A stretch of 64,000 bases of DNA, taken from the NCBI GenBank assembly GCA_015179045.1, contig WHUZ01000002.1, positions 868,001 through 932,000 of the forward strand, read 5' to 3'. Below, one piece after another: positions 47,310 through 60,300 of this stretch; the stretch's first letter is position 1; each line of letters starts with the position of its first letter. The position numbers were made by a program, and so were the translations under genes. The notes under the pieces were generated by a model that was not told the DNA's origin, did not search any database, and was given only the letters and a program-made list of their open reading frames with translations. Source of the stretch: Kalaharituber pfeilii (Eukaryota; Ascomycota; Pezizomycetes; Pezizales; Pezizaceae).

Positions 47310-50300
47310 ATGTCGTCGGATTCGATATATGACCATGTATTTTCACTTTATGGTATGCGAGGCATCGATTTGAGTTCGTGGGATAATATTTTGATTAAGT
47401 GTTTAGAAAAGATAAAATCAATGAACGCAAGGGCATCGAAGGAAGGATTAAGTGGTATGCCAAACGATCAAATTAAATTGTATCAACTGCTAATATTGTT
47501 CCCAGAACTCAAACATGTACTCATCACGGCGAAAGATTTGTACGCTTTTCTGTTCTAGCTAGCTGTGGCTGTGGTAAAAGTAATTATGAATCTCGCTGAT
47601 CATTGTATAAAGAGAACTCAACGACAAGGGATACTTGAAAATGGTTCTTTCCTAAGCCATTAAAATACCTCTAGAGCACCGAAAAACTGACATGGAAACT
47701 AGTTTGAGGTCATATTCAGTGTTGTTTCACGAGATAAAGCTGCCTACGCTCGCAACCCCAAAAAAGCCGATGCACTGACAGTTGGAGCCTCTGCATTGCG
47801 AGCAGCTGTTGAGCATGGAGTTAAGATCTTCAAAGGAAAATCAGTCAAAGCCCTTATCCAACATATTACATCCACATTGCCTCATTCCCGTGGAGGGCTA
47901 TGCTCACCCATCAGTATGGATTACATCCGTTCTCTCAGGACAGTTCTTGAGCATGCACCACATATTGAGCATCTTCCACCCAAGGAATGGCTTGAGCTGG
48001 TGAAATTCTGTTGTCGGGTTCTACAAACTGATTTGGCCCCTCTTAATGATAATTCTGAAGTGGAATCTGTTCATGGGGAAAAGCCAAAGGGTAGGCAAAC
48101 GAGGGCCGGTAGTTACCCTGCTTTAAGCAGAGAATCTTCTTCTTTATCGAAGGCCTCGCTTGTGGTAGCAAACCCGAGGCTCAGAAGTGAAACAGAAGAA
48201 TTGATGTACTGCTTACAGCTGCTCTTACAGATTCCCAATGCGCCCATCATGTTCCCTGAAGAATCAATAGAGGAGATTGTGGGTAATACAATTATGGAAT
48301 TTCTTCAATCTCAAGCAACTTTGACAACTGCACATGTTGCTGCATTTTCTTCCTTAAATTCTATTCTAGCCACTGTATCAACAAACAATATCAAGATGGC
48401 GAGAAAGATTGCACAGGGCATTCCTAAGCTTGTTGCTCGAATATGGGAATCAAAGTCAGGTCCATTTCTGAAGGAGCAAATCATTATATGCCTCATATAT
48501 TCGCTTCCACATCTTCGAGCATATGCCAGCGATTTAAAAGCGGATCACGATGAGGTTTCGTTGGAAAGTATTCGGGGAGATTTGAATGATTTGCTTTCTT
48601 CCTTGGTCAGCGAGTACACGGCCGGCTCAGGAAGAATCACGAGGGAACAGCTCCAGTTAGACGAGATAGAGTTTCCTAATCCTAATTCCATTCAATTTAT
48701 TACTTCCCCTTTAACATTATCAACCTTTTCTCTAAGAGCGGAGGATTCTAGAAAATCAGAACAGCCGTGGATGATTTTGCACATTATAGCAGTAATTGTA
48801 CTGTTGTTAGACATAGGACTATCAGAAAATATTTCGGTTGATGTTATGGATAGTGAGGATTCAGAGATTGAAAATAGATCCAAGAGAAGACGAAAAAACA
48901 AGCGGCGGAAAGTGGAGCGAAAATTCGATCAAATCTTGCAACAAGCTAGCTCTGCCTCTTTAAAAACGAAGCTCGTCGCTCTCCATCTTATACCTTTCCT
49001 ATTGGAGGAAAGAAGAAAAAATCACGAATGCCCTCTTGATGCTCCGGAGTGGGTGAGGATCATGGCCGACCTCTCTTTGATTGCTTCTGAAGATAATACA
49101 GCATGCTCAAGCTGGGCAATGTTGGGAATTGCAAGGTTAGTCATTGCATTGTTTTCATTTTCACACTTAGTCTACCATACCCCAATACCTGCTCAACTTA
49201 TCCCTACCACAGAGCCCTCAAGGTAAACACAGTATTACATACTAATGAGTTGAAGTGGTGCTTTCTTGCCTCCTGCCACTCTCACGCAACATTCCACATT
49301 TTGGGAACAGACATGGAAATTGTGCTCCCGGCAAATATCGAATCAAACTACCTGCAGAGCAGCTTGTCATCTAATGCGGGTTATTTTGTCGAGGAATTTG
49401 ATCAACTACTCTGCTATATCAAAATCAGTGGATAACATGCTTTTGTCCATGGATTTGAATGGACCGCCCGTACTTGTTGATTCTGCTCTTGATTTGTGGA
49501 ATCTGATCATTAATCGAAGAAATGCGGTAGCTCACTCCCTGCTAGTGCAGCCAGAAGAGAGATTGATACGGTGGTTTGTAGGCCGGTGGAGGCCTGTTGA
49601 CGGCCTTGAACGCACAAACACTGTTGCCATCCAACTGCACTCAGGTAGAATCGTGCAATTTCTCTTGATGTGCCTTGGGGAGAAGGGGCAGTTCTTGCGG
49701 TCACCTATTTCCCTCTCTTGCGGCCCAATTGCTAGAGCATGGTTAAAAAATACCCACGAATCCAAGCTACTGAACTATTTACTGCTTGAGGGAGATGAAG
49801 CAGTAGAACATCATGATAATTCTGGACAGTTGCTCCAACAAGCGTCAACGCCTCTCGCATCTGAGTGTAGACGGAATGTCAACGCTATAGTGAGTGATTT
49901 CTTGGATCGAGAAGCCGGAAACATGGACGAGCGCTGGCAAACGATTGTCGCAGCGAACGTGAAGAACATCAGTCCATGGGTGCTTCAAAATTATGCTGCT
50001 TTTCTGTTTATTGCAGGTGCAGTCTTGACTTCGGGGGAGCAAGAATTCAGGAACTTTGATCCTCTAATTGAGAAACTTGGATCAATTGAAAATCATCTTG
50101 TCAGTTATATTGGTCGACCCGATTGCACAGAGGCTCATCTGAATGCAGTTCTAGACTGCTTAGCGCCCTTAATACCTGATGCTGAGAGAATTCTCAGTTC
50201 TGGTCTTGGACCTCACAAGATATTCGAGGGTACCCTTGGCAAGACTCTCAGCTCAATCTCTGCGGCAATTGATTCATCTATTCAGGCGAGAACAGAGATG

Positions 50301-53300
50301 CATGAGGACGATGATGTGGACATGGAAGACTTTGATATGCCTGTGCGAAGAGGTCCAGGAGTGGGTGCAAAAGATTTGAAGACTGTGCCTCGCGAAGCAC
50401 TTCAAGCAATATATAGCCTTGATGCAATTCGCAATTCCACCCTTGCCGTTCTTAATCTCCTTCCGAGGGTGCAAAAAAAGGATCTTAATGACCTCAGCCA
50501 TGGATTTTGCAATTTTATCATGCGCCTGCCACTGCCTAGGTTATTGCTCATCAAGCCGGTCTTGCATCAATTTTTAAGAGCATCTACCGCTGTTGATGCT
50601 AATGACGCCTCAGAGCTGTTAGAATACCTTGCGAGGGAAATTCTGCAGAATTATGAATTGTCCATGTGTGAAACTAGTATGGATTTCATCCTTGACACAG
50701 TCAAAGCCCTGATCTCAAGATGGGTCCCCCCAGGATCTGATGCCGCCCTGAAAGATCTCTGCGAATCGATCTATACCTGGTTGACCGACGTTTGCTTGGA
50801 AAGCAATCGCTCTTCTGTTGCAATTCGGATGGAAATGGCTGTGACCCTGTTACATATTTTAGAGATCGATAAATCTTACAAAAGTGGCGACAAATCTGCT
50901 CGAACACACTTCATTTTCCTTCTGAAGGACACGGATATCAGAGTCAAACTATTAATGGCAGAAATAGTACCCCGCCTGTTCGAGATCTATCCTTTGAATC
51001 AACACCTCAGTTTATACAAAGACATTCATGGTTGCCTACATCGCGAAGTTCAATGGTTAGAAGGTCTTGCTATGAGATGCTATACACTTTCCTGTTTAGC
51101 TACAGCTTCTCATTCAACGAAGAGACGGGCTGTGTATTATATGTTTGAGACTGCCTCTGTTGAAGGAGTTGAGAGATATGCAGCAAAGTGTATTGCGTCT
51201 GTTGCGAAAGCTCTCGGTCTTGAAAATGCCCAGTCTCTATTCAGGATCTATAGCTCCCAACTCCTCTTCACCTGGATCTCCAGTCATGGATTGGATAGTC
51301 TTCCTTTCAGAGTTTGCGGTTATTCATCCCGCGAAGATCTGTTCATTGATATGAAGGAAGAGCTGGTGGCCCAATTATTTATGCAGGACCTTGATGATGA
51401 TGTGGAGGTGTTGGCTAAAATGATAGGCACGACCTATGAGAATCTTATCTCATTGGCTTTTCATCGCATAATTGCTTATGGTACGGCATGGGCAATACAA
51501 ACCCCCAGACAGGAAGGTGCTCCAAAATTACCATCAGTGGATTCTAGAGTGCGGAGAAGGCTCGGGGAGGCGACATATAATGGTCTCTACGAACAATATT
51601 TTCCATTAGTGGTTGCAACCCTTTTCCAGACGATAGAGCAAGATGGAACATCCGATAAACTTCTATCACGGGATGCCTCACTGGCTTCTGCAAAAGTTGT
51701 AATGGACGACATTGTCAGTATTGCTGTGTCAGATACACCGGACCCAGAGCCCTTGAAGCCGTCATTTAAGGTGAAAGTTGTTTTGAATGCACTTCACCAC
51801 ATTTGTCACCGATGGGGGTATGACGAGACCAAACTCTGGAGCCCTCCAATTTTCACTTTTGTGGCACGGAAATTGTTTGATACCATTGATCGAGGGCTGG
51901 GGCCATTACACACCTGTGCAGTAATCCGCAAGATCAGGCTACTTGTGTGCTTAGCCGGAAAAACTGTGCATGAAGGGTATCCTTTGGAAATGCTAATCCA
52001 TGGACTGAAGCCCTTTATCGTGAATACATTCTGTGCTCAGGATACAGTAGGAATTGTGCAATATCTTTTTATTAATGGGAAGACCTACCTCCAAACCAAC
52101 CCTACCTTTGTTGTAAGCACTTTCCTTTCGATCATGTCATCATTAAGAGCCTTTATTGCTACAACTCCAGATTCTCAAGTGGAGTCAAGTCAATTTCGGA
52201 GCAGTCAGAGTACTGCACAATCGTTTCACTCTTGGCTTTGCGATTATCTATCCGATTATCATTCCACAGCTATGAACAACGCCAATGCGGAAACCTTCAA
52301 GGCTCTCGTGGATTGCGCCATAGGGTTCAAATCAAATGGAAACGCCTTCAAAGGGACAAAAGAAGGGGAGCTTTTACAGGTACTGTTGATGGATGAAAGT
52401 AACGAAAATGGATTGTTGGATGATGTCTCAAAACATGTTGCATTCTCCCTTATTAGTTCTAACTTTACAAGGCCAGAGAGCTACCGGGAAGATATGCTAG
52501 GAGCAGACAGGGACTCTATAAGTGTGTCCAAATCGTTATTACGAACATGTCGAAGCTATAATGTCAGCGATGACTATCTTTTGTGGTGTGCTAGAGCACT
52601 AGGACGAGCCTACGCCGCAAGTGGTACCATATACAGTGAATGGACGCAAGAAGCTGAGTTGGCAAAAGAGACTGACCTTCCAAACAATAGCAATACTTTA
52701 GCTATTATACCCAAGGCTGCCATACTCAAACATTTGACGGGGTTCTTGTTTAGCGGTGACAGGAGAAAAGTAGGCTTAGCAGAAATAACCCTTATAGATA
52801 TATTTCATCAAGAAAAGAACGCCGATAAGGATCGAACGTTAATATCCGACCTTGTTGTTTCAATGCATCTTCTCAAAGCTTTGGGATGGGACACCCCACC
52901 ACAAAACCCACCACCTGTGCCTAATGTCTTGAAGATATCAGAGGCTGGTAAAGTTGGGAATAGCCAAGTTCAGGACTGGATTAGAAATTTTGCAATTGCA
53001 ATTTCTCTGAACACGGCTGATGCAGTTGGAAATAGGGTAGCTCCCTTGCTACAGTCGGTTGACGGCCTTGCTGAGAAATTATTCCCATATTTGGTCCACA
53101 TCATGCTGATTCTAGAAGGCGATGACGACAATTCGGAGTTGAGACAGTCACTTTCAGCAGTTTTTAGGAAATGTTTCCGCGACCGCAGAACATTTTCAGT
53201 CCCGCACATGGCTATTCTCATTAAGACAATTCTTTACCTACGTACGCAAGCGAGAGAAGGTGAGAAGACGAAACTGGCTCGAGACGACTGGCTGGATTTA

Positions 53301-56300
53301 GATTACCAAGATCTAGCGAAGGCAGCCTGCATCTGCAGGATGTATAAGACAGCCCTGATGTTGGTTGAAATACATTGTTCTCGCAAAAAGACTGATTTCA
53401 ACGAATGCGCCGAGCTCCTTCTTGAGATATATACGAATATTGACGATCCGGACTCTTTCTATGGACTTAGCCGGGGTGCTAGTTTGGGCACAGTGATAAG
53501 CAAGCTAGAATATGAACAAGATGGCTGGAAATGTCTTTCATTTCGGGGCGCGCAAATGGAAAGTTCATTGCGGCTCCGATCAGAATTCAACAATATCGCA
53601 AGCATTGGTGCTATAAACGCACTTAACATTCTAGGCTTGAATGGACTTTCTCATTCATTCCTTCAAGGGGGCATATTGGGCTTTGGGGACGAAGGAACCT
53701 CGGAAAATGGTTATGAATCCGCCTGGAAATTGGAGCAGTGGAACTTACCCTGTCCAGTCGCTTACAATGGTCGTGCACCAATAGTCTACAGGGCGCTGCA
53801 ATCTATCAACAATACCGTCAGTACTCAAAATTTTCAAGCTCAATTAGACACTTCTTTCTTGGATGTAATGAAACAAATTACTTCAGGAAAGCAAACAAGT
53901 CGTTCGCTGAGGGCCAATATTAGAACTCTAGCTATGTTAACTGAAGTAGAAGAGGTTCTTTCTTCTGAGAATTCCGTTCAACTTCAAGAAGTATGGGGAA
54001 GACTGGAGCGCCGAATTCCCTGGATGAAGATTGCAAAGTAAGTGGTTACTTTAGGGAACGCAACTCTTACTAACTTCTTAACCAGCTTTTCGGAGGTCGA
54101 AGAAATCCTGTCTATAAGGCAGGTTACATTCAGCTCCATAGCAAAACGACAGCACCTTCAAGATAAGATTCAGATTGATCTAAGAGCCGCGCGCATGTAT
54201 CAAGCCAAAGCACTTAGCAGTGTTTGCGAACTTGCGCGTATTCACAAGGTTCACCAACACGCATTATCCGCATGCACTCATCTTAGTGACATTGTCGCTC
54301 CATGTCAAGAAATTGGCTTGGATATATCAGCAGTTGCAGCTCTGCAGACAGCAAATGTTCTCTGGGACCAGGGTGAAATTTTAACGTCGATAAGAGTACT
54401 TCAGGAGTTAGATAATGCGAAGTCAGATATGATCACACAAGATATTAGTATAGGTCGGACGGAACTTTTAGCTACTCTGGTAAGACCCCAATCGTGAATG
54501 TAAGGGCTGTAACTAAGTCTAGTAGGGCTGCTGGATTTCAGAAGCACGATTAGAGAAGCCGGAACTCATAATGGCTCAATACCTTGAGCGCTCAATTCGA
54601 GAGTTGACAAAAGAAAGACCCAAATGTGAAGTGGCTGGTAGAGTGTTTCACGAATTTGCAGTATTTTGTGACCGACAATTATCTAATCAAAATAATATCG
54701 AGGACTATGAGCGGGCCTCAAAGCTTCGAGAAAACAAACACGCAGAAATCCTAGAAGCGGAAAGGCAGATGAAGAGTGCCAGTGGATCCAAACTCGAGCA
54801 ACTTAAGAGTTTCAGAGGGAAAGCCAAGCAATTGTTGAATTTAGATGAACTTGAATACATTAGATTAAGAGAAAACAGGGAAGCATTTCTTGAGAAGAGC
54901 ATTGGAAATTATCTTCGTTGCTTGGAGGTCTGCGACGACTATGACCAAGACGCAATCCGTTTTTGCTCTCTTTGGCTACAATACTCCACTAATGAAAAGG
55001 CCAACAGAGCTGCTTCTCTAACGCTCAACAAAGTTCCTTCAAGGAAATTTGTTTCATTAATGAATCAGCTATCTTCTAGAATGCTGGATCAAAAAGATGA
55101 CTTTCAAGAGTTGCTACTGCCTTTGATCCTCCGCATATGTCGAGACCACCCTTACCACGGCATCTACCAGATCCTGAGTGTCACCAAAAGCAAGAGTAAG
55201 GACCACTTGTCGCATTCTAGGGCAACCATGGCTTCAACCGTTGCAATGACCCTGAAGAAGGAAAACAAATTTGCCGGGCAGACTATGAACAAAATATACG
55301 CGGCAATATCCACTTACATCAAAGTTGCTGCATATAAAATGGACAAAAAGAGTTCGAAAATACCCATCAGGAAGGCATTTCCAGAGGAACCTACTCTTGC
55401 GTCAAAAATCGAACGAGAGATACCAAGTCTAAAGCTGCCACCACCCACAATGAATATTGAAATTCGGGCGGATTGTGATTATACTAACCTACCCTACCTT
55501 CAAAAGTTCAATCCAGAGCTTTCTGTTGCGTCCAGTGGAGTGAGTGCCCCAAAAATTTTGACTTGTCATGACTCGTCAGGGCAATCTTATAAAATGCTCG
55601 TGAGTATATGTAGTACCGAACATTCTGATCCTACTGACGAATCGTAGGTGAAAGGCGGCAATGATGATCTACGACAAGACGCAATAATGGAGCAGGTTTT
55701 CGAACAAGTTAGTCATCTCTTGCAACGAAATCGTCAAGCACGCCAACGAAACCTTGGTATCCGTACCTACAAAGTTCTTCCCTTAAGTGTACAGACAGGG
55801 ATCATTGAATTTGTCCCTAACACCATTCCTTTGCATGAGTACCTTATCCCTGCTCATCAGGCTTATCATCCTAAGGAGTGGACTGCAAGCAAGTGCAGGA
55901 GCACAATTACCTCCGTACAAGAACAGAGCCGTGAGATGAGGGTAGAGGCATTTCTCAAGGTGATGAGAAACTACTCTCCAGTGATGAGATACTTTTTTAT
56001 GCACCAATTTGATGGCCCGGATGAGTGGTTCAGAAGCAGGTTGGCATATACGAGGAGTACAGCAGCCATATCCATTCTAGGATATGTTTTAGGCTTGGGT
56101 GATAGACACGGCCACAACATTTTGCTTGACGAAAAGAGCGGAGAGGTTGTGCACATTGATCTTGGGGTTGCCTTCGAGCAGGTCAGTTCCCCTAAAGTGT
56201 TCGCTCGTACATTTAGAGCCTACTAATCTATAAGAACTTATAGGGGCGGGTTCTACCTATACCTGAAGTGGTTCCATTCCGTTTGACACGGGATATTGTA

Positions 56301-56763
56301 GATGGTATGGGTGTTACTGGCACTGAAGGTGTTTTTCGTCGCTGCTGTGAATTCACACTTTCGGTGCTACGCATTGAGAAGGATAATATTACCACTATTC
56401 TAGACGTCCTCCGTTACGACCCCCTCTACAGTTGGACCATATCCCCCATCAAAATGCAACGTATGCAACAGGGGAATTTTGAATTGGAAGTGAAGAAGGA
56501 GGATCCGGATATCGATCTTTTTGCGAAGCCGAATGCCGGGAATAAACAGGAGGCGGAGGCGGAGAGAGCTTTGGAAATTGTGAACAAGAAGCTATCGCAG
56601 GCGCTGAGCGTCAGTGCTACGGTCAATGAGTTAATTCAACAGGCATCTGATGTTAAGAATTTGGCGGTATTGTTTGGAGGTATAGTATCACCTTTACTTT
56701 CGTGGGCTAGTTAAGAAATAAGTATTGACTTGAAATGATACAGGCTGGGCAGCATATGCATGA
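47310..56763 (+). CDS. tel1: Tel1/ATM checkpoint kinase
   Basis: Exons 47310-47454, 47506-47539, 47613-47643, 47703-49135, 49256-54037, 54086-54479, 54526-55599, 55648-56181, 56244-56679 and 56744-56763 sum to 8,883 nt, 2,960 residues. The N-terminus carries the TAN region ([24 protein letters not shown], then [20 protein letters not shown]). Alpha-solenoid repeats fill most of the large exon. The FAT region includes [20 protein letters not shown] and [12 protein letters not shown]. The kinase has [41 protein letters not shown], the catalytic [13 protein letters not shown] and [33 protein letters not shown]. The FATC ends in LFGGWAAYA, assembled over the last intron. Tel1 is recruited by Mre11-Rad50-Xrs2/Nbs1 to double-strand breaks and telomeres. 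Exons 2 and 3 (34 and 31 nt) are very short but give family-like sequence across every joint. Confidence 0.97.
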
Positions 56764-57303
56764 TTTAGGCCAACCTCTTAGTGTCGAGGGTTGTATTTGC
56801 CACCTAATTTCATGACTTCATGACGATGGCCGGGTAAAGTTGGGTTAAACTTGTGTTGTCACAGTTTACAAATTTCACTCTATATTTAGATAATACTTTC
56901 TCCGTTAATAAATATAAACATCACAAATAATGAAATTACAGTAAAAAAAGGAAAGTTTCAAATCTATGACACCATGTATTCTCGTTCACTCCTGGAATTT
57001 GGCAGTCAATTACTGCAGCTAGTTATATTAGTGCGGTATACATTAAAATGGAATAGAGCACGAATTAAATCTAAGTATCTAGATATAAACCGACACTATC
57101 GTGGTAGTGCAATGTTAAATTACAATCAATCTCAGTGCACATCATTGATCGATATCTTTGGGTTAGCATTGGTATACATGGTGTATAGTATTGTTACCGT
57201 CATCTGTTAGCAAAATTATATTTTTCATTTCCAGAACAATACAAGGCATCCATGAAAATTAGATACAGCGGGGTTTCTAGAGTGGGAATACCCTCTCAAA
57301 GCC
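56764..57303. other. 3' region between TEL1 and TRM3
   Basis: AT-rich convergent 3' flanks, no gene seen; a 78-codon frame at 56974 has no motif. Confidence 0.5.
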
Positions 57304-60300
57304 TCATTGTCTCCAATGCCTATTCCACTCGTAGCACACCACTGCAGCTGCTGTTTGCACGTTCAAACTACGAGTCTCACCCTTCTGCTCAATCTCCACA
57401 CATAGATCCACCTCTCCGAGCAACTCCGCCGGTATTCCCTCCCTTTCGCTTCCGAGCATCAACACTGCCTTCTTCGGCAACTTCCACTCCGCTTTCCCTG
57501 CCTCCTTTTCACTAACCTTGGCCAGTACCGCCCCATTTGTTATATCCTCCACCGGCTGCTCCTTGCCCAGCACCAAACTCTTATCCGTTTGCTCGATTCC
57601 CACAATTATATACCCCTCTACCTTCTTCTCCCTGATAAATTCCCTAATTGCATCTGTCTTGACCTCCACAATCGTTAACCAATGTTCCGAGCTCACAGAC
57701 ACAGACGTGAAGTCCCTTGTGGTGATTGTCTTGAGCGAGGAGATCGCGAGAGAAGAACACCCGAAGATTTCGCTGACGCGGGAGAGGCCGCCGAGGTTAG
57801 TTGGGTTTTGGATCAGGGAGGCGAGAATAAGCATGTCTTTCTCGCGGGAGGCGGGGGGGTTGACTCGGCCGGAGGAGCTGGAGGAGTCATTTTGTTGGTG
57901 AGAAGGGGAGACATTGGTGTTGGTCGTCCAGGCGCCAGATTTAGTTTGTAGCGGAGTCGTTGTAGAGGCAGAGCCGCCTGTGACAATGCGCTCTACAGTG
58001 CGGGTATACTCAACGGCAGAAGGCACTGCGCTAGTGGCTTCCTCGGAACCTAGAGGGACGAAGTGGTCATTTTCCGCCCTGTTAGGGTCAACGGTAAGAA
58101 AATGGGCTTTTGTTAGTGATGGGACGTAGTCTCCGCCGAGAAGGTAGTTTCCGTGGAAGATGCCAACCAGGGTGTAATTTGTGACGGGGTTAAAGGGAGT
58201 TTCGCACTGCGCTCGCTCCTTGGGTGTGGCATCGAGGTAGAATTGGGAGTTGAGAATGTGGACGCGGATGCTTATGAGGAGAGTGTTGATAGAGTGTTCG
58301 ATGTAGCTCCTGATACGTCCGGGTATTAATTTAGAAGGTAAGTCCTTCCTAGATGAGGGTAACGAACATATTCTCGCATTCTTTGCATATCGCAAGCACA
58401 GAGGTGATGGCAAGATGACGAACTGCCACTTTGCCATTACATACGAACGGGACGATATTTTCGATGAGCTATCTCGGTTGTCAGTGATTCTGTATTTGGA
58501 AACACCAAGATAACTAGATCAACTACTTTTCGAAAATATAAATCCTTCCCCTGTGTTATCCCTTGTGCAACCATCATCGCAATCCTAATCAACGAAACTT
58601 GGAATCTTGGGCTTAATTTTTCGGCTGGGCCGAGTAACCTATGTATGGAGTTCAGCGTAAGGATACCATGCAAGAACTTGAATTCAGGATAAGTAGGCGA
58701 ACAGAAAGTACGTACTTCCATATTCGATCGACCCCTTTTGGGAAACGTAGAATATCTCTTGCAAGGATCCACTATAGTGGTTTAGTCCTATGGTAACCTG
58801 AATTTTCATGTATTTTCAATATACCTCAAATAGGAAGCGATATCTCGGATGTGTTTCTATGTTCAAGATATCCAGCAATCTCTGCATGAAGCTAGGGCAA
58901 GCTTTAGCATCAACGAAGCGTTCCAGCAACAGCAATGCTTGTAATTGCGAAGTCTATCCCACTGAAATTAGCAATCTATTTCCTTAAAAACAGAGAGAGA
59001 GAATGTGTGCGTATACCCTTTTTGTAGCAGTGGGGACTTTTGTCCCACTTTTCTGTTCTCTCCATGGTTCCAATAACTCATCAATCAATATATTTGCAAG
59101 CCATGCATCTGATTCAGAGGTAGGATTTAGCTTGCACAGCAAATCGTAGACTCTTGCATGGGCAATGATTTCTTTATCGCCATTGTAGTATTGGTAATAT
59201 GTGCCACTAATCTGTAAGTTAGCTCTCATCAAGTAAGGGTAGCACGCATCAAGCCCATACGGTTCACTGTCAGCAATACAATCAAACATCGCACATAAGG
59301 ACTCCTCTTGTAGATAATCAACTTCTTTTAGTTGAGTGAGGTTAATCAAACCAATGATTATATCAGGGTAGTAGGGTAAATATTTGTAGTCAAGCTTTGT
59401 GATAGCTTTTGACAAAGCTGGAGCTATACTCCGCCTGCTAATTGCCAATTTGAGGGCTTCCTGGGAGATCTACTCATCATCCATTAGCAGAAATTCTTTG
59501 TTCCAACTCTGAGCAAATGACATCGCATGCCTCTAAGACCTTCTCGACTTCTTTCGGCTTCTTAAGCTTCAATTCGAAAAGCAATTCAAAAATCTCATCA
59601 TAAACAGCCCGAATGCCCGTTCCGCTACGAATCCTCTCGGCGGCTTCCCATAGATTGCCAATGTTTGCAATAACTGTCTCCTTGAAAGGTGTCTTAGCGG
59701 TTTCGTTCACTGTTCTGACGCACCTTATGGCCTTAGATAAAGCTTTAGTAGTGATGAATCGCAAATGCCAGAATACAGCGTCAATCAGGCGCTCTTGTGC
59801 ATCGCCTGATCTCATCTTTTCGTTTTTATTCTTCGAGCATTTCCTTAGCCGTAAAGATCCCAAAAATTTCTCAACGAAGACGAGCAGTGCTTACCAATTT
59901 ATCTTTCTTCAGTATGATATCTAAAAGGTCGAATATTGACTCGAGGGCGAGCCCGACAACTCTACATATCTCGGTGCTGAGTGAAAATCAGAAAATCAGT
60001 ACTTTCTAATAATAGCATGTTGGGGACATGGGTATATTATACTTTTCATGGGCATCTCCTCCTAACTTCGGCTGAGGGTAATGTGCAATGATGTTTAATA
60101 CGTGGGTTTGGGTTACCGGAATTGTGTGATTATCTTTACTGAGTATACTAGCAGCTGACTTGCATAGTGCTATCATAATCCCTCTATTTCTCTCGTGAGG
60201 TAGGTCAAAGACCTCGGACCTCGAGTGCCGTTGTGCATACCACCCAACTTCAAAGAAGTGAATCGCCATAGTCCTCATTTGGTCCCACACATCCGCCCCG

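Noticed and set aside
49206..49225. A 10-nt micro-exon (AGCCCTCAAG) in TEL1 between 49135 and 49256
   Set aside because: Splice sites look fair, but including it breaks the frame; skipping it gives GIASGAF and a continuous 2,960-residue protein.
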